From IMG/VR virus record IMGVR_UViG_3300048439_000064, positions 1 to 47,416 of that record: a DNA stretch of 47,416 bases, one strand, 5' to 3'. The notes below the pieces were generated by a model, which worked only from the letters and a program-made list of their open reading frames with translations, was not told where the DNA came from and did no database searches. Position 1 is the stretch's first letter. Every line of letters starts with the position of its first letter. Position numbers and translations under genes: made by a program. The DNA is from a virus. This document shows positions 36,846-45,491 of the stretch, one piece after another.

Positions 36846-38523
36846 TTGGGATATAAACCCACAAAACTACTCTACAAACGAAGATGGTTCTTTTGTTTTA
36901 AAGAAAGATGGTACACCCCGAAAGAAGGCTGGACGTTCCAAAGGATCTAAAGGCCGAGGATACAACTATCATTCAAAGACTAAAGCAAAACAAGAAGCAT
37001 CAAAGAGCGTAAGAGCAAAAAAGAGAAAGATAGCGAAGGCTCGCTCCGATATTTCACGATATCAAAAGTCTGTTGAGAAAACTGAAAAAGCCCTAGATCT
37101 ACTAGACGACAACACAAAAAAAACTGAGGGTCGTGTTGTTGAAGATACGTTTGTTGAAGAAGCAGTCCCGTCGCTTCAGGCCGAGTTGAAAGAAAGTGTT
37201 ATTTTTCAACCTAACGAAGGTCCACAGACAGACTTCTTGGCTGCAGGCGAAACAGATGTGTTATATGGCGGAGCGGCTGGTGGAGGTAAAAGTTATGCGA
37301 TGTTGGTTGACCCCCTTCGATTCGCACATCGGTCAGCACATAGAGCATTAATCCTTCGGCGTTCTATGCCAGAGTTGCGAGAACTCATCGACAAGTCTCG
37401 TGAACTCTACCCGAAAGCCTTCCCCGGATGTAAGTACCGTGAAGTAGAAAAGCTCTGGAACTTTCCAAGCGGTGCTAAGATAGAGTTTGGGTTCTTGGAG
37501 CGTGATGCAGATGTATATCGCTATCAAGGCCAAGCCTACAGCTGGATAGGGTTTGATGAGATAACGCATCTTCCCACAGAGTTTTCATGGAACTACTTAG
37601 CTTCACGGCTAAGAACAACTGATCCAGAAATAACGCCCTATATGCGTTGTACAGCTAACCCCGGTGGATCAGGTGCGTTGTGGGTTAAAAAGAGATACAT
37701 AAACCCGTCACCCTACAATGAATCTTTTATGGGCAATGACGGCATTACAAGAAAGTTTATTCCTGCTCGATTAAATGATAATCCATATCTGGCTGCTGAT
37801 GGTCGATATGAACAAATGCTAAAGAGCTTGCCGCCTACTCAACGCAGACAACTGCTTGAGGGTAACTGGGAAATCTCAGAAGGCGCAGCGTTTACAGAAT
37901 TTGATCGAGATGCACATGTCATTGAGCCTTTTGAAATCCCTCTTCACTGGGAACGTGTTAAAGGACTTGACTATGGTTACGCATCAGAATCAGCGTGTGT
38001 TTGGGCAGCAATAGACCCTAACGACGGAACGCTGATTGTTTATAGAGAGTTATATAGAAAGGGTCTTTTAGCTACAGAGTTAGCAGAAATGTTAACGAAT
38101 ATGGAACTAAGTGATCCAATGTCTGTCAGAGGCGTACTAGATACAGCGTGTTGGTCGCGAACAGGTACAACAGGCCCGACAGTAGCAGAAACATTAATTC
38201 AAGCAGGACACAAGCTTAGACCTGCAGATAAAAATCGCATAGCGGGTAAAATACAAATTCACGAACACCTTAAGTTACAAGATACTGGACGCCCTAGAAT
38301 GCAGATGTTTAATACATGTCCAAACTTAATTCGTGAATTACAAAGTATCCCTCTTGATAAAAATAATCCTGAAGATGTTAATACTCACGCTTCGGACCAC
38401 GCCTATGACGCACTACGCTACCTTATAATGTCGCGTCCAAGAATGAGTGATCCGTTAAGTCAAATACGATCTTTACATCGTAACCAACATTTTCAGCCAC
38501 TCGATTCAACATTCGGTTATTAA
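36832..38523 (+). CDS. Large terminase subunit
   Basis: 563 aa; the packaging motor. Residues 1-100 are a basic, Lys/Arg-rich extension. The ATPase has Walker A GGAAGGGKS (146-154) and Walker B WIGFDE (D242, E243). Coupling motif TANPGG is at 274-279. The nuclease (RNase H-like) has acidic residues D380 (KGLDYGY), D437 (VLDTACW) and D526 (HAYDALRY). It resembles Terminase_6-type large subunits common in marine phages. It needs the small subunit (36224) and portal (38527). The N-terminal extension is longer than usual. Confidence 0.93.
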   Translation: MEKNDWDINPQNYSTNEDGSFVLKKDGTPRKKAGRSKGSKGRGYNYHSKTKAKQEASKSVRAKKRKIAKARSDISRYQKSVEKTEKALDLLDDNTKKTEGRVVEDTFVEEAVPSLQAELKESVIFQPNEGPQTDFLAAGETDVLYGGAAGGGKSYAMLVDPLRFAHRSAHRALILRRSMPELRELIDKSRELYPKAFPGCKYREVEKLWNFPSGAKIEFGFLERDADVYRYQGQAYSWIGFDEITHLPTEFSWNYLASRLRTTDPEITPYMRCTANPGGSGALWVKKRYINPSPYNESFMGNDGITRKFIPARLNDNPYLAADGRYEQMLKSLPPTQRRQLLEGNWEISEGAAFTEFDRDAHVIEPFEIPLHWERVKGLDYGYASESACVWAAIDPNDGTLIVYRELYRKGLLATELAEMLTNMELSDPMSVRGVLDTACWSRTGTTGPTVAETLIQAGHKLRPADKNRIAGKIQIHEHLKLQDTGRPRMQMFNTCPNLIRELQSIPLDKNNPEDVNTHASDHAYDALRYLIMSRPRMSDPLSQIRSLHRNQHFQPLDSTFGY

Positions 38524-38526
38524 CAT

Positions 38527-40692
38527 ATGAACGATGACTTATTAGACAATGCAGATAATCTTTATTTTACAGAAGTTGAGAATGAAGATGGTTTAAATGT
38601 CGAACTAGAAGACGACTTAAAGTCTAATCTTGCCGGTCTAATTGAAGCTCGTTTCATGACCGCAGAAGAAGCGCGAGATTACGATGAAAGTCGATGGATA
38701 AATGCCTACCATAACTTTCGTGGTGTGTACGGGAAAAACTCTCCTTTTAGAGAAAGTGAGAAGTCTAAAGTATTTATTAAGATTACTAAGACAAAAGTTC
38801 TTGCGGCGTATGGTCAGTTAATTGATGTAATCTTTGGAACAGGTAAGTTCCCTATTGGCGTTTCGGCTACACAGATTCCTGAAGGAACTCCTGAGTATAT
38901 GCACATGTCAACAGGAGCTGCACCGGGAATTGAAACTAGTGCAGCAACGCCTTCGCCTGTAGAAGAAGAAGAAAATCCTTTCGACATAGGCTTTGAAGGT
39001 GACGGGAAAGTGTTAAAGCCCGGAGCAACATATCAAACAGGAAAATTTGTTGACCAGTTAATAGAAGAAAATGAAGAGCTTTTTGAAGAGGGTGCAAATG
39101 CAGATCCTCAAGTATTAGAAATTTCTCCAGCTAAACAAGCTGCAAGAAATATGGAAAAATTAATTCATGACCAGATAGATGAATCAAATGGTTCTAGTGA
39201 ATTACGCAACGCAATCTTTGAGTCTTGTTTATTTGGAACAGGAATTATCAAAGGTCCATTTAACTACAATAAAACATTACACCGCTGGGAAAACAGCGAA
39301 GAAAAAGGAGAACGTGAATACAACCCATTATTTGTTAGAGTGCCTCGCATTGAGTTTGTTTCTATTTGGGACTTTTTTCCTGACCCTAATGCCACTAGTT
39401 TAGAAGAATGTGAATATGTACTGCATCGCCACAAACTAAATAAATCACAGCTTAGAGGTTTAACAAAGCTTCCGTATTTCAATGAAGACACTATTCGTGA
39501 AGTTTTAGATCTTGGTCCTAATTACACTGAGCGTGATTATGAGTATGAGTTAAAGGACGATCAACGTACACATGAGTATGGTAGCGGACAGTTTGAAGTT
39601 TTAGAGTATTGGGGTATCATGGATGCTGAGTATGCTCGTGAAATAGGCATGGAACTTTCAGATAGCATTGATGATCTAGACGAAATCCAAATAAATGCTT
39701 GGGTATGTAACGGCAAAGTATTACGCGCAGTTGTAAATCCTTTTGCTCCTATGCGTATCCCCTATCATGCGTTCCCTTACGAGCGAAACCCATACAGCTT
39801 TTTTGGTATTGGTATTGCTGAAAACATGAACGACAGTCAGCAGATCATGAATGGTCATGCTCGCATGGCAATTGATAACCTAGCGCTAAGTGGCTCTTTA
39901 GTATTTGAAGTAGATGAGACAATGCTTGCTGGTGGTCAAAGCATGGAAATATATCCCGGTAAAATATTCCGACGACAAGCTGGAATGCCGGGACAAAGCA
40001 TTCATGGCATGAAGTTTCCAAATACATCACAAGAAAACATGATGATGTTTGACAAGTTTCGACAGTTAGCTGATGAGCAGACAGGAATCCCAAGCTACTC
40101 ACACGGCATGACAGGCGTACAGAGCATGACACGAACTGCATCAGGCATGTCTATGCTTCTTGGTGCAGCGTCCCTCAACATCAAAACAGTAGTAAAGAAC
40201 CTTGATGATTTTCTTTTAAAGCCTTTAGGCCAATCTTATTTTCAGTGGAACATGCAATTCTTTGAAGGCTCTTTAGACATTCAAGGTGATTTAGAAATTA
40301 AGGCTATGGGTACAAACAGCCTAATGCAAAAAGAAGTAAGAAGCCAGCGACTCACCATGTTCTTGCAAACAGCTCAGAACCCAGCAGTTGCTCCATTCGT
40401 TAAAATGTCTAAGCTTATTTCTGAGTTAGCTTATTCACTAGATCTTGATCCTGATGAGATACTTAACGACCCAGAAGAAGCTGCAATTGCTGCTCAAATA
40501 ATAGGAATGCAAAATAATGTTGGACAAGCAAATGGCGGCGAAGCTGTCCCCTCTGGTGAACAACCCGGAGCTATGGGAAGCCCTGAAGGAGTATCTGAAG
40601 CACCTCAAGACCTTGGAGTTACAGGCACTGGTGGTGGCAACATCGGAACAGGAAATATTCCGCAAGCAGGGGAAAGTGAATTTTCTGGATAA
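38527..40692 (+). CDS. Portal protein
   Basis: 721 aa, directly after the large terminase (3-nt gap). It has an acidic N-terminus, SRWINAYHNFRGVYG and KTKVLAAYGQLIDVIFGTGKFP, a disordered acidic insertion (about 120-190), then FESCLFGTGIIKGPF and a long helical region. The tail is Gly/Pro/Glu/Gln-rich and low complexity. It would form the dodecameric vertex through which DNA enters and leaves, and to which the tail binds. The last 175 nt also encode another protein in a different frame (40517). Confidence 0.9.
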   Translation: MNDDLLDNADNLYFTEVENEDGLNVELEDDLKSNLAGLIEARFMTAEEARDYDESRWINAYHNFRGVYGKNSPFRESEKSKVFIKITKTKVLAAYGQLIDVIFGTGKFPIGVSATQIPEGTPEYMHMSTGAAPGIETSAATPSPVEEEENPFDIGFEGDGKVLKPGATYQTGKFVDQLIEENEELFEEGANADPQVLEISPAKQAARNMEKLIHDQIDESNGSSELRNAIFESCLFGTGIIKGPFNYNKTLHRWENSEEKGEREYNPLFVRVPRIEFVSIWDFFPDPNATSLEECEYVLHRHKLNKSQLRGLTKLPYFNEDTIREVLDLGPNYTERDYEYELKDDQRTHEYGSGQFEVLEYWGIMDAEYAREIGMELSDSIDDLDEIQINAWVCNGKVLRAVVNPFAPMRIPYHAFPYERNPYSFFGIGIAENMNDSQQIMNGHARMAIDNLALSGSLVFEVDETMLAGGQSMEIYPGKIFRRQAGMPGQSIHGMKFPNTSQENMMMFDKFRQLADEQTGIPSYSHGMTGVQSMTRTASGMSMLLGAASLNIKTVVKNLDDFLLKPLGQSYFQWNMQFFEGSLDIQGDLEIKAMGTNSLMQKEVRSQRLTMFLQTAQNPAVAPFVKMSKLISELAYSLDLDPDEILNDPEEAAIAAQIIGMQNNVGQANGGEAVPSGEQPGAMGSPEGVSEAPQDLGVTGTGGGNIGTGNIPQAGESEFSG

Positions 40693-40753
40693 TTTTATGA
40701 CATTACCAGCTCAGATAAAAGCTGTAAAGGAATTGAAAAATGACAATGTATGA
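40517..40753 (+). CDS. Overprinted small protein on the portal 3' end
   Basis: 78 aa in a different frame, overlapping the portal stop by about 176 nt and the next start by 14 nt. It reads like a real family, not noise: SPLVNNPELWEALKEYLKHLKTLELQAL, then SEQEIFRKQGKVNFLDNFMTLPAQIKAV (given in pieces). The pattern W..L..YL......A.....I.R.QG....L..L..LP is one I recall in small proteins between portal and scaffold genes of many phages. The portal C-terminus covering it is disordered, so it can tolerate overprinting. The start is 40517 (AGGA upstream) or ATG 40532. Confidence 0.62.
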   Translation: MLDKQMAAKLSPLVNNPELWEALKEYLKHLKTLELQALVVATSEQEIFRKQGKVNFLDNFMTLPAQIKAVKELKNDNV

Positions 40754-41768
40754 TAAGTCTTTAATGAATCCTCCTGAAAGAGATCAAAAAGCCTTTGGAG
40801 GCATTGCAAAAGGAATTGCAAGTTTTGCAGGAGCTAAGATTGCTAGAGACGCTCCAAAAGCAACGGCAGCCCGTAAAGCTTCTTTAGCTGTTGGTGAAAA
40901 AGATAACTTAACAGAAATGTTAGACGAAGCTTTAATGCAAAATCCACGACTCCTTGATGAAATGCCAAGAAAAGACTTAGAGTCTCTTATGGCTGATTTA
41001 CCTCCAGCGTACCGTTCTAAACTAAGTCCAGACATGGGTGATGTTGACGAAGATATGCTAGAGTTATTACGAGGAATGGACCCTTCAGAAGTTGCAGACA
41101 ACCTACAGTTTTTTTCTACTTTAGAAGATTTGAAAAAATACACTTTAAATTTAAACCCTAAAGAAACAAGAGAGTTTGTAACAAATATTTCTCCAGAAGA
41201 CTATGATTTATTTAAAGGCTTTAAAGGTTTTATAAAAGAACTAGGTCCACGAGAAGTAAAGGCAGAAGGCGGATCTATAGGTCTTTTAGTTCCTGTCGAA
41301 GGAATGAAGCCCGACGAAGAAATGGAAGATGATTATGTTTCATATGTAATGAGTGAAACACTTTCCGACGAAGAAGTAGACTATGTAAATAAAGCACTAG
41401 AAGAAGATGACAAGCTAAGTACTTTAATTGATAAGCTAGTTCTTTCTTCAACAGAATTTACAGGTGAAGGAGAAGTAAACGGTCCCGGAACCGGAACATC
41501 AGATGATATACCTGCACGGCTCTCTGACGGAGAGTTTGTATTTACAAAGAAAGCAGTAGATCAGCTTGGTGTAGAAAAACTTGAAGAAATAATGAAGGAC
41601 GCAGAAACCGAGTATGATGCGTCTAGAGAAAAGAAGGCAGTTGGTGGTATCATGAACGACCCAACCCAAGATGAAAAAGCTAACTTGCCTGACCAAGCTA
41701 TGGAAGACGAACAGATCGAAGAGCAAATGCTTGACGCTAATCGTATTCCTAGCTTAATGAGACGATAA
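40740..41768 (+). CDS. Minor structural protein
   Basis: 342 aa, acidic and helical. The C-terminal part has GEGEVNGPGTGTSDDIPARLSDGEFVFTKKAVDQLG (in pieces: NGPGTGTSDDIPARLSDGEF), a motif seen in structural proteins of many marine phages, and a second region KKAVGGIMNDPTQDEK. It sits between portal and scaffold and overlaps the small gene before. It is probably a minor head or core protein. Confidence 0.75.
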   Translation: MTMYDKSLMNPPERDQKAFGGIAKGIASFAGAKIARDAPKATAARKASLAVGEKDNLTEMLDEALMQNPRLLDEMPRKDLESLMADLPPAYRSKLSPDMGDVDEDMLELLRGMDPSEVADNLQFFSTLEDLKKYTLNLNPKETREFVTNISPEDYDLFKGFKGFIKELGPREVKAEGGSIGLLVPVEGMKPDEEMEDDYVSYVMSETLSDEEVDYVNKALEEDDKLSTLIDKLVLSSTEFTGEGEVNGPGTGTSDDIPARLSDGEFVFTKKAVDQLGVEKLEEIMKDAETEYDASREKKAVGGIMNDPTQDEKANLPDQAMEDEQIEEQMLDANRIPSLMRR

Positions 41769-41887
41769 GGCTACCTAGAACTTTTAGCCCCTTATCACAC
41801 CTATAACCTTAAGGCCACCTTGTAAACTCAAGACCCTAGATTTTCTAGCCACCTTGAAAACAAACAAGCCCCGAAAAGGAGTAAGAC
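41769..41887 (+). repeat. Intergenic hairpins and direct repeats before scaffold gene
   Basis: A 119-nt gap with a 9-bp direct repeat GCCACCTTG (41814 and 41848), a CTAGA-TTT-TCTAG hairpin (41836-41848) and a related CTAG...TAGCC stretch (41775-41788). The gap ends with AAGGAG before the scaffold ATG. No promoter match is clear. It could be an RNA processing or regulatory site that raises capsid expression. Confidence 0.55.
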
Positions 41888-42724
41888 ATGACTGATACAC
41901 AAGAGCCACAAGCTAATCCTTATAATGCAAACAAGTCTTGGCACGAAGAGCCAGAAGCATCTAGAGGATCAGCAGATAGTTTATTTTTCGATGGAGAAGG
42001 TTCTGATGAGGCCACCTCAACCGACGAAGGTTTAGCCCCTCAAAAACAAAAAGGAACCAACTACAAGAAAAGGTACGACGATCTTAAACGACATTATGAT
42101 GAAAGGATATCAGAGTTTAAACAAAAAGAGCAAGAACTGTTAGCACAAGCGCAGTCGTCTCAGCCAGCCTATCAACCGCCTAAGTCGGAAGAAGAGCTGG
42201 AACAGTTTAGAGATCAATATCCTGATTTGTATGAAACTGTAGAATCTGTTGCACATCTACGAAGTCAAAAAGAAGTACAGGCCTTACAACAAAAGATGCA
42301 AGTTATCGAAGAGCGAGAAGCAATGATCTCTCGTCGAGAAGCTGAAACTAAGTTGCGAGACCGTCATCCTGACTTTGAAGATATTCGTGGAGACGAGCAG
42401 TTTCATGAATGGGCAAAAGAACAACCCGAACAAATTCAAGGTTGGATCTATGAAAACCCAGACAATGTTAGTTTAGCAAGCCGTGCTATAGACATCTATA
42501 AAATGGAAAGGGGAATAAATGTAAACGTCCCTAAAACTCAGTCAGGTCGAAAAACGTCTAGAAATGACGCTGCAAGTTTAGTATCTACTAAAACTACAAC
42601 TGTAGACACTAAGCAGCCTAAAGTCTGGACAACTCGGGAAATAGCTGCCCTTTCTATGGACGACTATGATCGACTTGAAAAAGAAATAGATCAGGCCGCC
42701 GCAGAAGGCAGAGTAATCAAATAA
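41888..42724 (+). CDS. Scaffolding protein
   Basis: 278 aa, acidic, helical, Gln/Glu-rich. Residues 60-160 form a long coiled coil (KRYDDLKRHYDERISEFKQKEQELLAQAQ...), and the C-terminus is basic and helical (QPKVWTTREIAALSMDDYDRLEKEIDQ). It sits just before the major capsid gene with a 24-nt gap and a good ribosome binding site (AAGGAG). These are typical of scaffolds that assemble the procapsid and then leave. Confidence 0.8.
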   Translation: MTDTQEPQANPYNANKSWHEEPEASRGSADSLFFDGEGSDEATSTDEGLAPQKQKGTNYKKRYDDLKRHYDERISEFKQKEQELLAQAQSSQPAYQPPKSEEELEQFRDQYPDLYETVESVAHLRSQKEVQALQQKMQVIEEREAMISRREAETKLRDRHPDFEDIRGDEQFHEWAKEQPEQIQGWIYENPDNVSLASRAIDIYKMERGINVNVPKTQSGRKTSRNDAASLVSTKTTTVDTKQPKVWTTREIAALSMDDYDRLEKEIDQAAAEGRVIK

Positions 42725-42748
42725 CTTTGTTTTTTAAGGAGTCTTACA

Positions 42749-43711
42749 ATGGCTAATAACACATCCGATCAGTATTTTGCACAATCCTCGGGGAGTAACT
42801 TCTCCGGCAACAACTTCATGCCAGAACTCTATTCCAAGAAGGTTCTTAACTTCTTTCGGAAAGCGTCTGTAGCAGAAGCAATCACAAACACTGACTATGC
42901 TGGTGACATCTCTGCATTTGGTGATTCAGTTAAGATCATCAAAGAGCCAGTAATCACTGTAGATCAGTACGAGCGTGGTGGTGCTGTCACAGCAACAACA
43001 CTGACTGACAACGAAGTAACTTTGGTTGTTGATACGGCGAACGCATTTAAGTTCATCGTTGATGACATCGAAACTTCAATGTCTCACGTTAACTTCAAGG
43101 AAGTTGCTTCATCTTCAGCAGCCTACGCACTCCGTGACGCATTTGACACGGGCGTAATTGCTAAGTTGTTTGCAGGCGTTTCTGCTTCGTCGCCTAACCA
43201 CATTCTTGGTTCAGACAGCGCAACAGACCTCGCAGCTGGTACTTTCGACGGTACTGGTAATCTTGACATCGGCTACGCTTCTGGCGAGCATGATCCAATT
43301 GATGTTCTTTCACACATGGCACGTCTCCTTGACGAGCAAAGTGTTCCTGAAGAAGGTCGCTGGTTCCTTGCAAACCCAGAGTTCTACGAGCAGCTTGTAC
43401 AGTCTAGCTCTAAGCTTATGAGTGTTGATTTTAATGCTGGTCAAGGTTCAATCCGTAACGGTCTCGTATCTTCTGGTAAGTTGCGTGGCTTTGATATGTA
43501 CAAGACCAACAACATTGCAGCTACTACTAACGCTGCTGGTAAGTGTATTGCTGGTCACATGTCATCTACTTGTACTGCACAAACTATTATCAATACTGAA
43601 GTAGTTCGTGATACTGCAAGCTTTGGTGACATTGTACGTGGTCTTCACGTCTATGGAGCCAAGGTACTACGTCCAGAAGCCCTTGTTTCTGCATTCTACG
43701 GTATCGACTAA
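42749..43711 (+). CDS. Major capsid protein (HK97 fold, T7-like)
   Basis: 320 aa. MANNTSDQYFAQSSGSNFSGNNFMPELYS begins, followed by VLNFFRKASVAEAITNTDYAGDI, GDSVKIIKEP, a TLTDNEVTLVVDTANAF beta region, then VDDIETSMSH, AAYALRDAFD and ending FDMYKTNN..., RPEALVSAFYGID. This is the usual layout of T7-like coat proteins, though slightly shorter. Codons are better adapted (more C-ending) than neighbours, as for a very highly expressed gene. An intrinsic terminator follows immediately. Confidence 0.92.
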   Translation: MANNTSDQYFAQSSGSNFSGNNFMPELYSKKVLNFFRKASVAEAITNTDYAGDISAFGDSVKIIKEPVITVDQYERGGAVTATTLTDNEVTLVVDTANAFKFIVDDIETSMSHVNFKEVASSSAAYALRDAFDTGVIAKLFAGVSASSPNHILGSDSATDLAAGTFDGTGNLDIGYASGEHDPIDVLSHMARLLDEQSVPEEGRWFLANPEFYEQLVQSSSKLMSVDFNAGQGSIRNGLVSSGKLRGFDMYKTNNIAATTNAAGKCIAGHMSSTCTAQTIINTEVVRDTASFGDIVRGLHVYGAKVLRPEALVSAFYGID

Positions 43712-43719
43712 AACAAAAC

Positions 43720-43747
43720 GGGGGATGAAATATTCCCCCTTTTCTTT
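43720..43747 (+). terminator. Intrinsic terminator after major capsid gene
   Basis: GGGGGA (43720-43725) and TCCCCC (43734-43739) form a stem with an 8-nt loop, followed by TTTTCTTT. It sits 9 nt after the capsid stop and before the next gene, and would reduce transcription of the tail genes relative to the capsid gene. Confidence 0.85.
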
Positions 43748-43758
43748 AAGGTTTAATT

Positions 43759-43917
43759 ATGCCACAGATTGGAACAGAACAAAACCCAATTCGTATGAGT
43801 GCTAACAAAACAGTTAAAGTTAGCGGTCAATACTTAAAGAGTGAAAACAAAAAGAAATACGACGAAAATTATGATCGTATTTTTGGGGAGAAAAAAAATG
43901 AAAGACAAGAAGCCTAG
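43759..43917 (+). CDS. 52-aa basic hypothetical protein
   Basis: A short gene after the capsid terminator. It codes MPQIGTEQNPIRMSANKTVK, then VSGQYLKSENKKKYDENYDR and IFGEKKNERQEA: charged and hydrophilic. AAGG lies upstream of the ATG, and the stop overlaps the next gene by 20 nt. It is probably translated from read-through of the terminator. Its role is unknown. Confidence 0.62.
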   Translation: MPQIGTEQNPIRMSANKTVKVSGQYLKSENKKKYDENYDRIFGEKKNERQEA

Positions 43918-44578
43918 AGCATCTTATCGAAGAGGAAGAGGCGTGGCGATGTCTCCAAGAGGTCGAAGCACAGTTGCTCCTCGCCCACGTAGATCAGGTG
44001 GTAGATCACCAGCGCCTGTTATGCCTGTACGGGGTGGTATGCCACAAGCGCCTAAAGTTGCATTAAAGTCAAAAATGAATGTCGGTAGGCCAGAAGCGCC
44101 TGTTTTGCCTGTACGGGGTGGTAGACCAAGAGGGGGTTCTTCTGCAACACGATCACAAGCGCAGCAAGCAGCAGCGGGTGGTGGCGGTCGTCGTCCACAA
44201 CGCCGTGATGTAGTAATGCCTACTAGAGAAAGAGTAAAAGCTCCTAAACCGGCACTAAGGCCAACAATGAATACCTTTAAACCACAAGCGCCTACTCTGC
44301 CAGTACGAGGCGGTAGACCACAAGGGCCAAGAGCTACACCAAAGCCAGTACAAAACGGTAGACCACCAGCGCCTACTCTGCCAGTACAAAGCGGTAGACC
44401 ATCAAAACCTAGTCGAGGTTCTCTTCCTAAAATGAATAGGCCAACAACAGGAATGCCTCCTAGAGGAAATCGCATGATGTTTTCTAAAGGTGGTAAGGCT
44501 GGTTATGGAAGTGTGCAAGAAATGGAAAAAGCTTGCATGACTAAATCAGACCACAATCCTTCAATGCGTCAAAAATGA
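43898..44578 (+). CDS. Arg/Pro/Gly repeat protein in the head-tail region
   Basis: 226 aa from ATG 43898, set by GGGGAG 7 nt upstream; the earlier in-frame ATG lies inside the previous gene. Highly basic and Pro/Gly-rich, with about four copies of a unit like (R/K/S)P.AP(V/T)(L/M)PVRGGRP. The C-terminus is different (FSKGGKAGYGSVQEMEKACMTK). It is disordered and RG-rich, a composition that binds nucleic acids. It may be a DNA-binding minor head protein. No homologue is known to me. Confidence 0.72.
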   Translation: MKDKKPRASYRRGRGVAMSPRGRSTVAPRPRRSGGRSPAPVMPVRGGMPQAPKVALKSKMNVGRPEAPVLPVRGGRPRGGSSATRSQAQQAAAGGGGRRPQRRDVVMPTRERVKAPKPALRPTMNTFKPQAPTLPVRGGRPQGPRATPKPVQNGRPPAPTLPVQSGRPSKPSRGSLPKMNRPTTGMPPRGNRMMFSKGGKAGYGSVQEMEKACMTKSDHNPSMRQK

Positions 44579-44721
44579 AAGTCAAAGCTCCTGAAGGCTA
44601 TCATTGGATGAAAAAAGGATCAACACATAAGTTAATGAAAGATCCTAAAGATGGCTATAAACCACACAAAGGTGCTTCAAAAGAAGCTAACTTTGAAATT
44701 CAAAAGGTTCATAAAAAATAA
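44575..44721 (+). CDS. 48-aa basic hypothetical protein
   Basis: ATGA overlap with the gene before and TAATG overlap with tail tubular A after. It codes MKVKAPEGYHWMKKGSTHKL, then MKDPKDGYKPHKGASKEANF and EIQKVHKK. APEGYHWMK and the GASKEANFEIQKVHK tail look conserved from memory in small phage proteins. It is basic; the role is unknown. Confidence 0.68.
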   Translation: MKVKAPEGYHWMKKGSTHKLMKDPKDGYKPHKGASKEANFEIQKVHKK

Positions 44722-45491
44722 TGGCTGCTACTTATCTTGAAATTACAAACGAGTTGTTGCGAGAGCTGAACGAAGTAGCCCTCACGTCTTCTACGTTTGC
44801 CGGAGCCATTGGGGTTCAACAACATATTAAAGATTGTGTCAATAGAGCATATCTTGATATTGTTAATGAAGAACCTCAGTGGCCTTTTTTAGCTACGGCT
44901 ACCAGCGGATCAACAGATCCTTTTTATGGTAATACATATATTGAAACTGTTGTAGGAACTCGTTGGTATCTTTTAAAGCCTTCGTCTTCAAACTTAACAA
45001 CAGACTATGGTTACATTGATTGGGATAATTTTTATCTCACAACTATTGGTGTAGATAGCTCATCAGCACCTTACGTCAGTAAAAATTTAAAGTACACTAC
45101 GACAGAAGAATGGAAAGATTTTAGACGTACTGAAGAAAACCAAGACGACGCAGATACTCAAAACTATGGGGAGCCTCGTCGTGTAATTAGAAGCCCAGAT
45201 AATCGTAAGTTTGGGCTTAGTGCTATTCCAGATAAAGTATATCGAGTTTATTTCTTTGCGTATGATTTACCTACAGAACTAAACGCACACGGGGATGAAA
45301 TTGTATTCCCCAATATCTATAAGCCTGTATTACTTGCACGGGCTAGATACTATGTTCATCAGTTTAAAGAAAGCTCACAAGCCGCAGCATTTGCACAAGA
45401 AGATTATAAGCGTGGACTAAAACTAATGAAAGGAAATCTCATGAGTGCTACTCCTGATTATATGAAAACTGATCGTGTGAGGTTCATCTAA
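44721..45491 (+). CDS. Tail tubular protein A (adaptor, T7 gp11-like)
   Basis: 256 aa. It begins TYLEITNELLRELNEVALTSSTF, then HIKDCVNRAYLDIVNEEPQWPFL, a pattern typical of gp11-type adaptors that ring the portal. The C-terminal region is NIYKPVLLARARYYVHQF, SSQAAAFAQEDYKRGLKLMKG. It is coupled to the next gene (45491) by overlap of stop and start. It links portal and nozzle. Confidence 0.85.
   Translation: MAATYLEITNELLRELNEVALTSSTFAGAIGVQQHIKDCVNRAYLDIVNEEPQWPFLATATSGSTDPFYGNTYIETVVGTRWYLLKPSSSNLTTDYGYIDWDNFYLTTIGVDSSSAPYVSKNLKYTTTEEWKDFRRTEENQDDADTQNYGEPRRVIRSPDNRKFGLSAIPDKVYRVYFFAYDLPTELNAHGDEIVFPNIYKPVLLARARYYVHQFKESSQAAAFAQEDYKRGLKLMKGNLMSATPDYMKTDRVRFI

Noticed and set aside
43924-44475. 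183-aa leftward frame
   Set aside because: Antisense of the Arg/Pro repeat gene; its Gly/Leu repeats mirror the repeats of the real gene.
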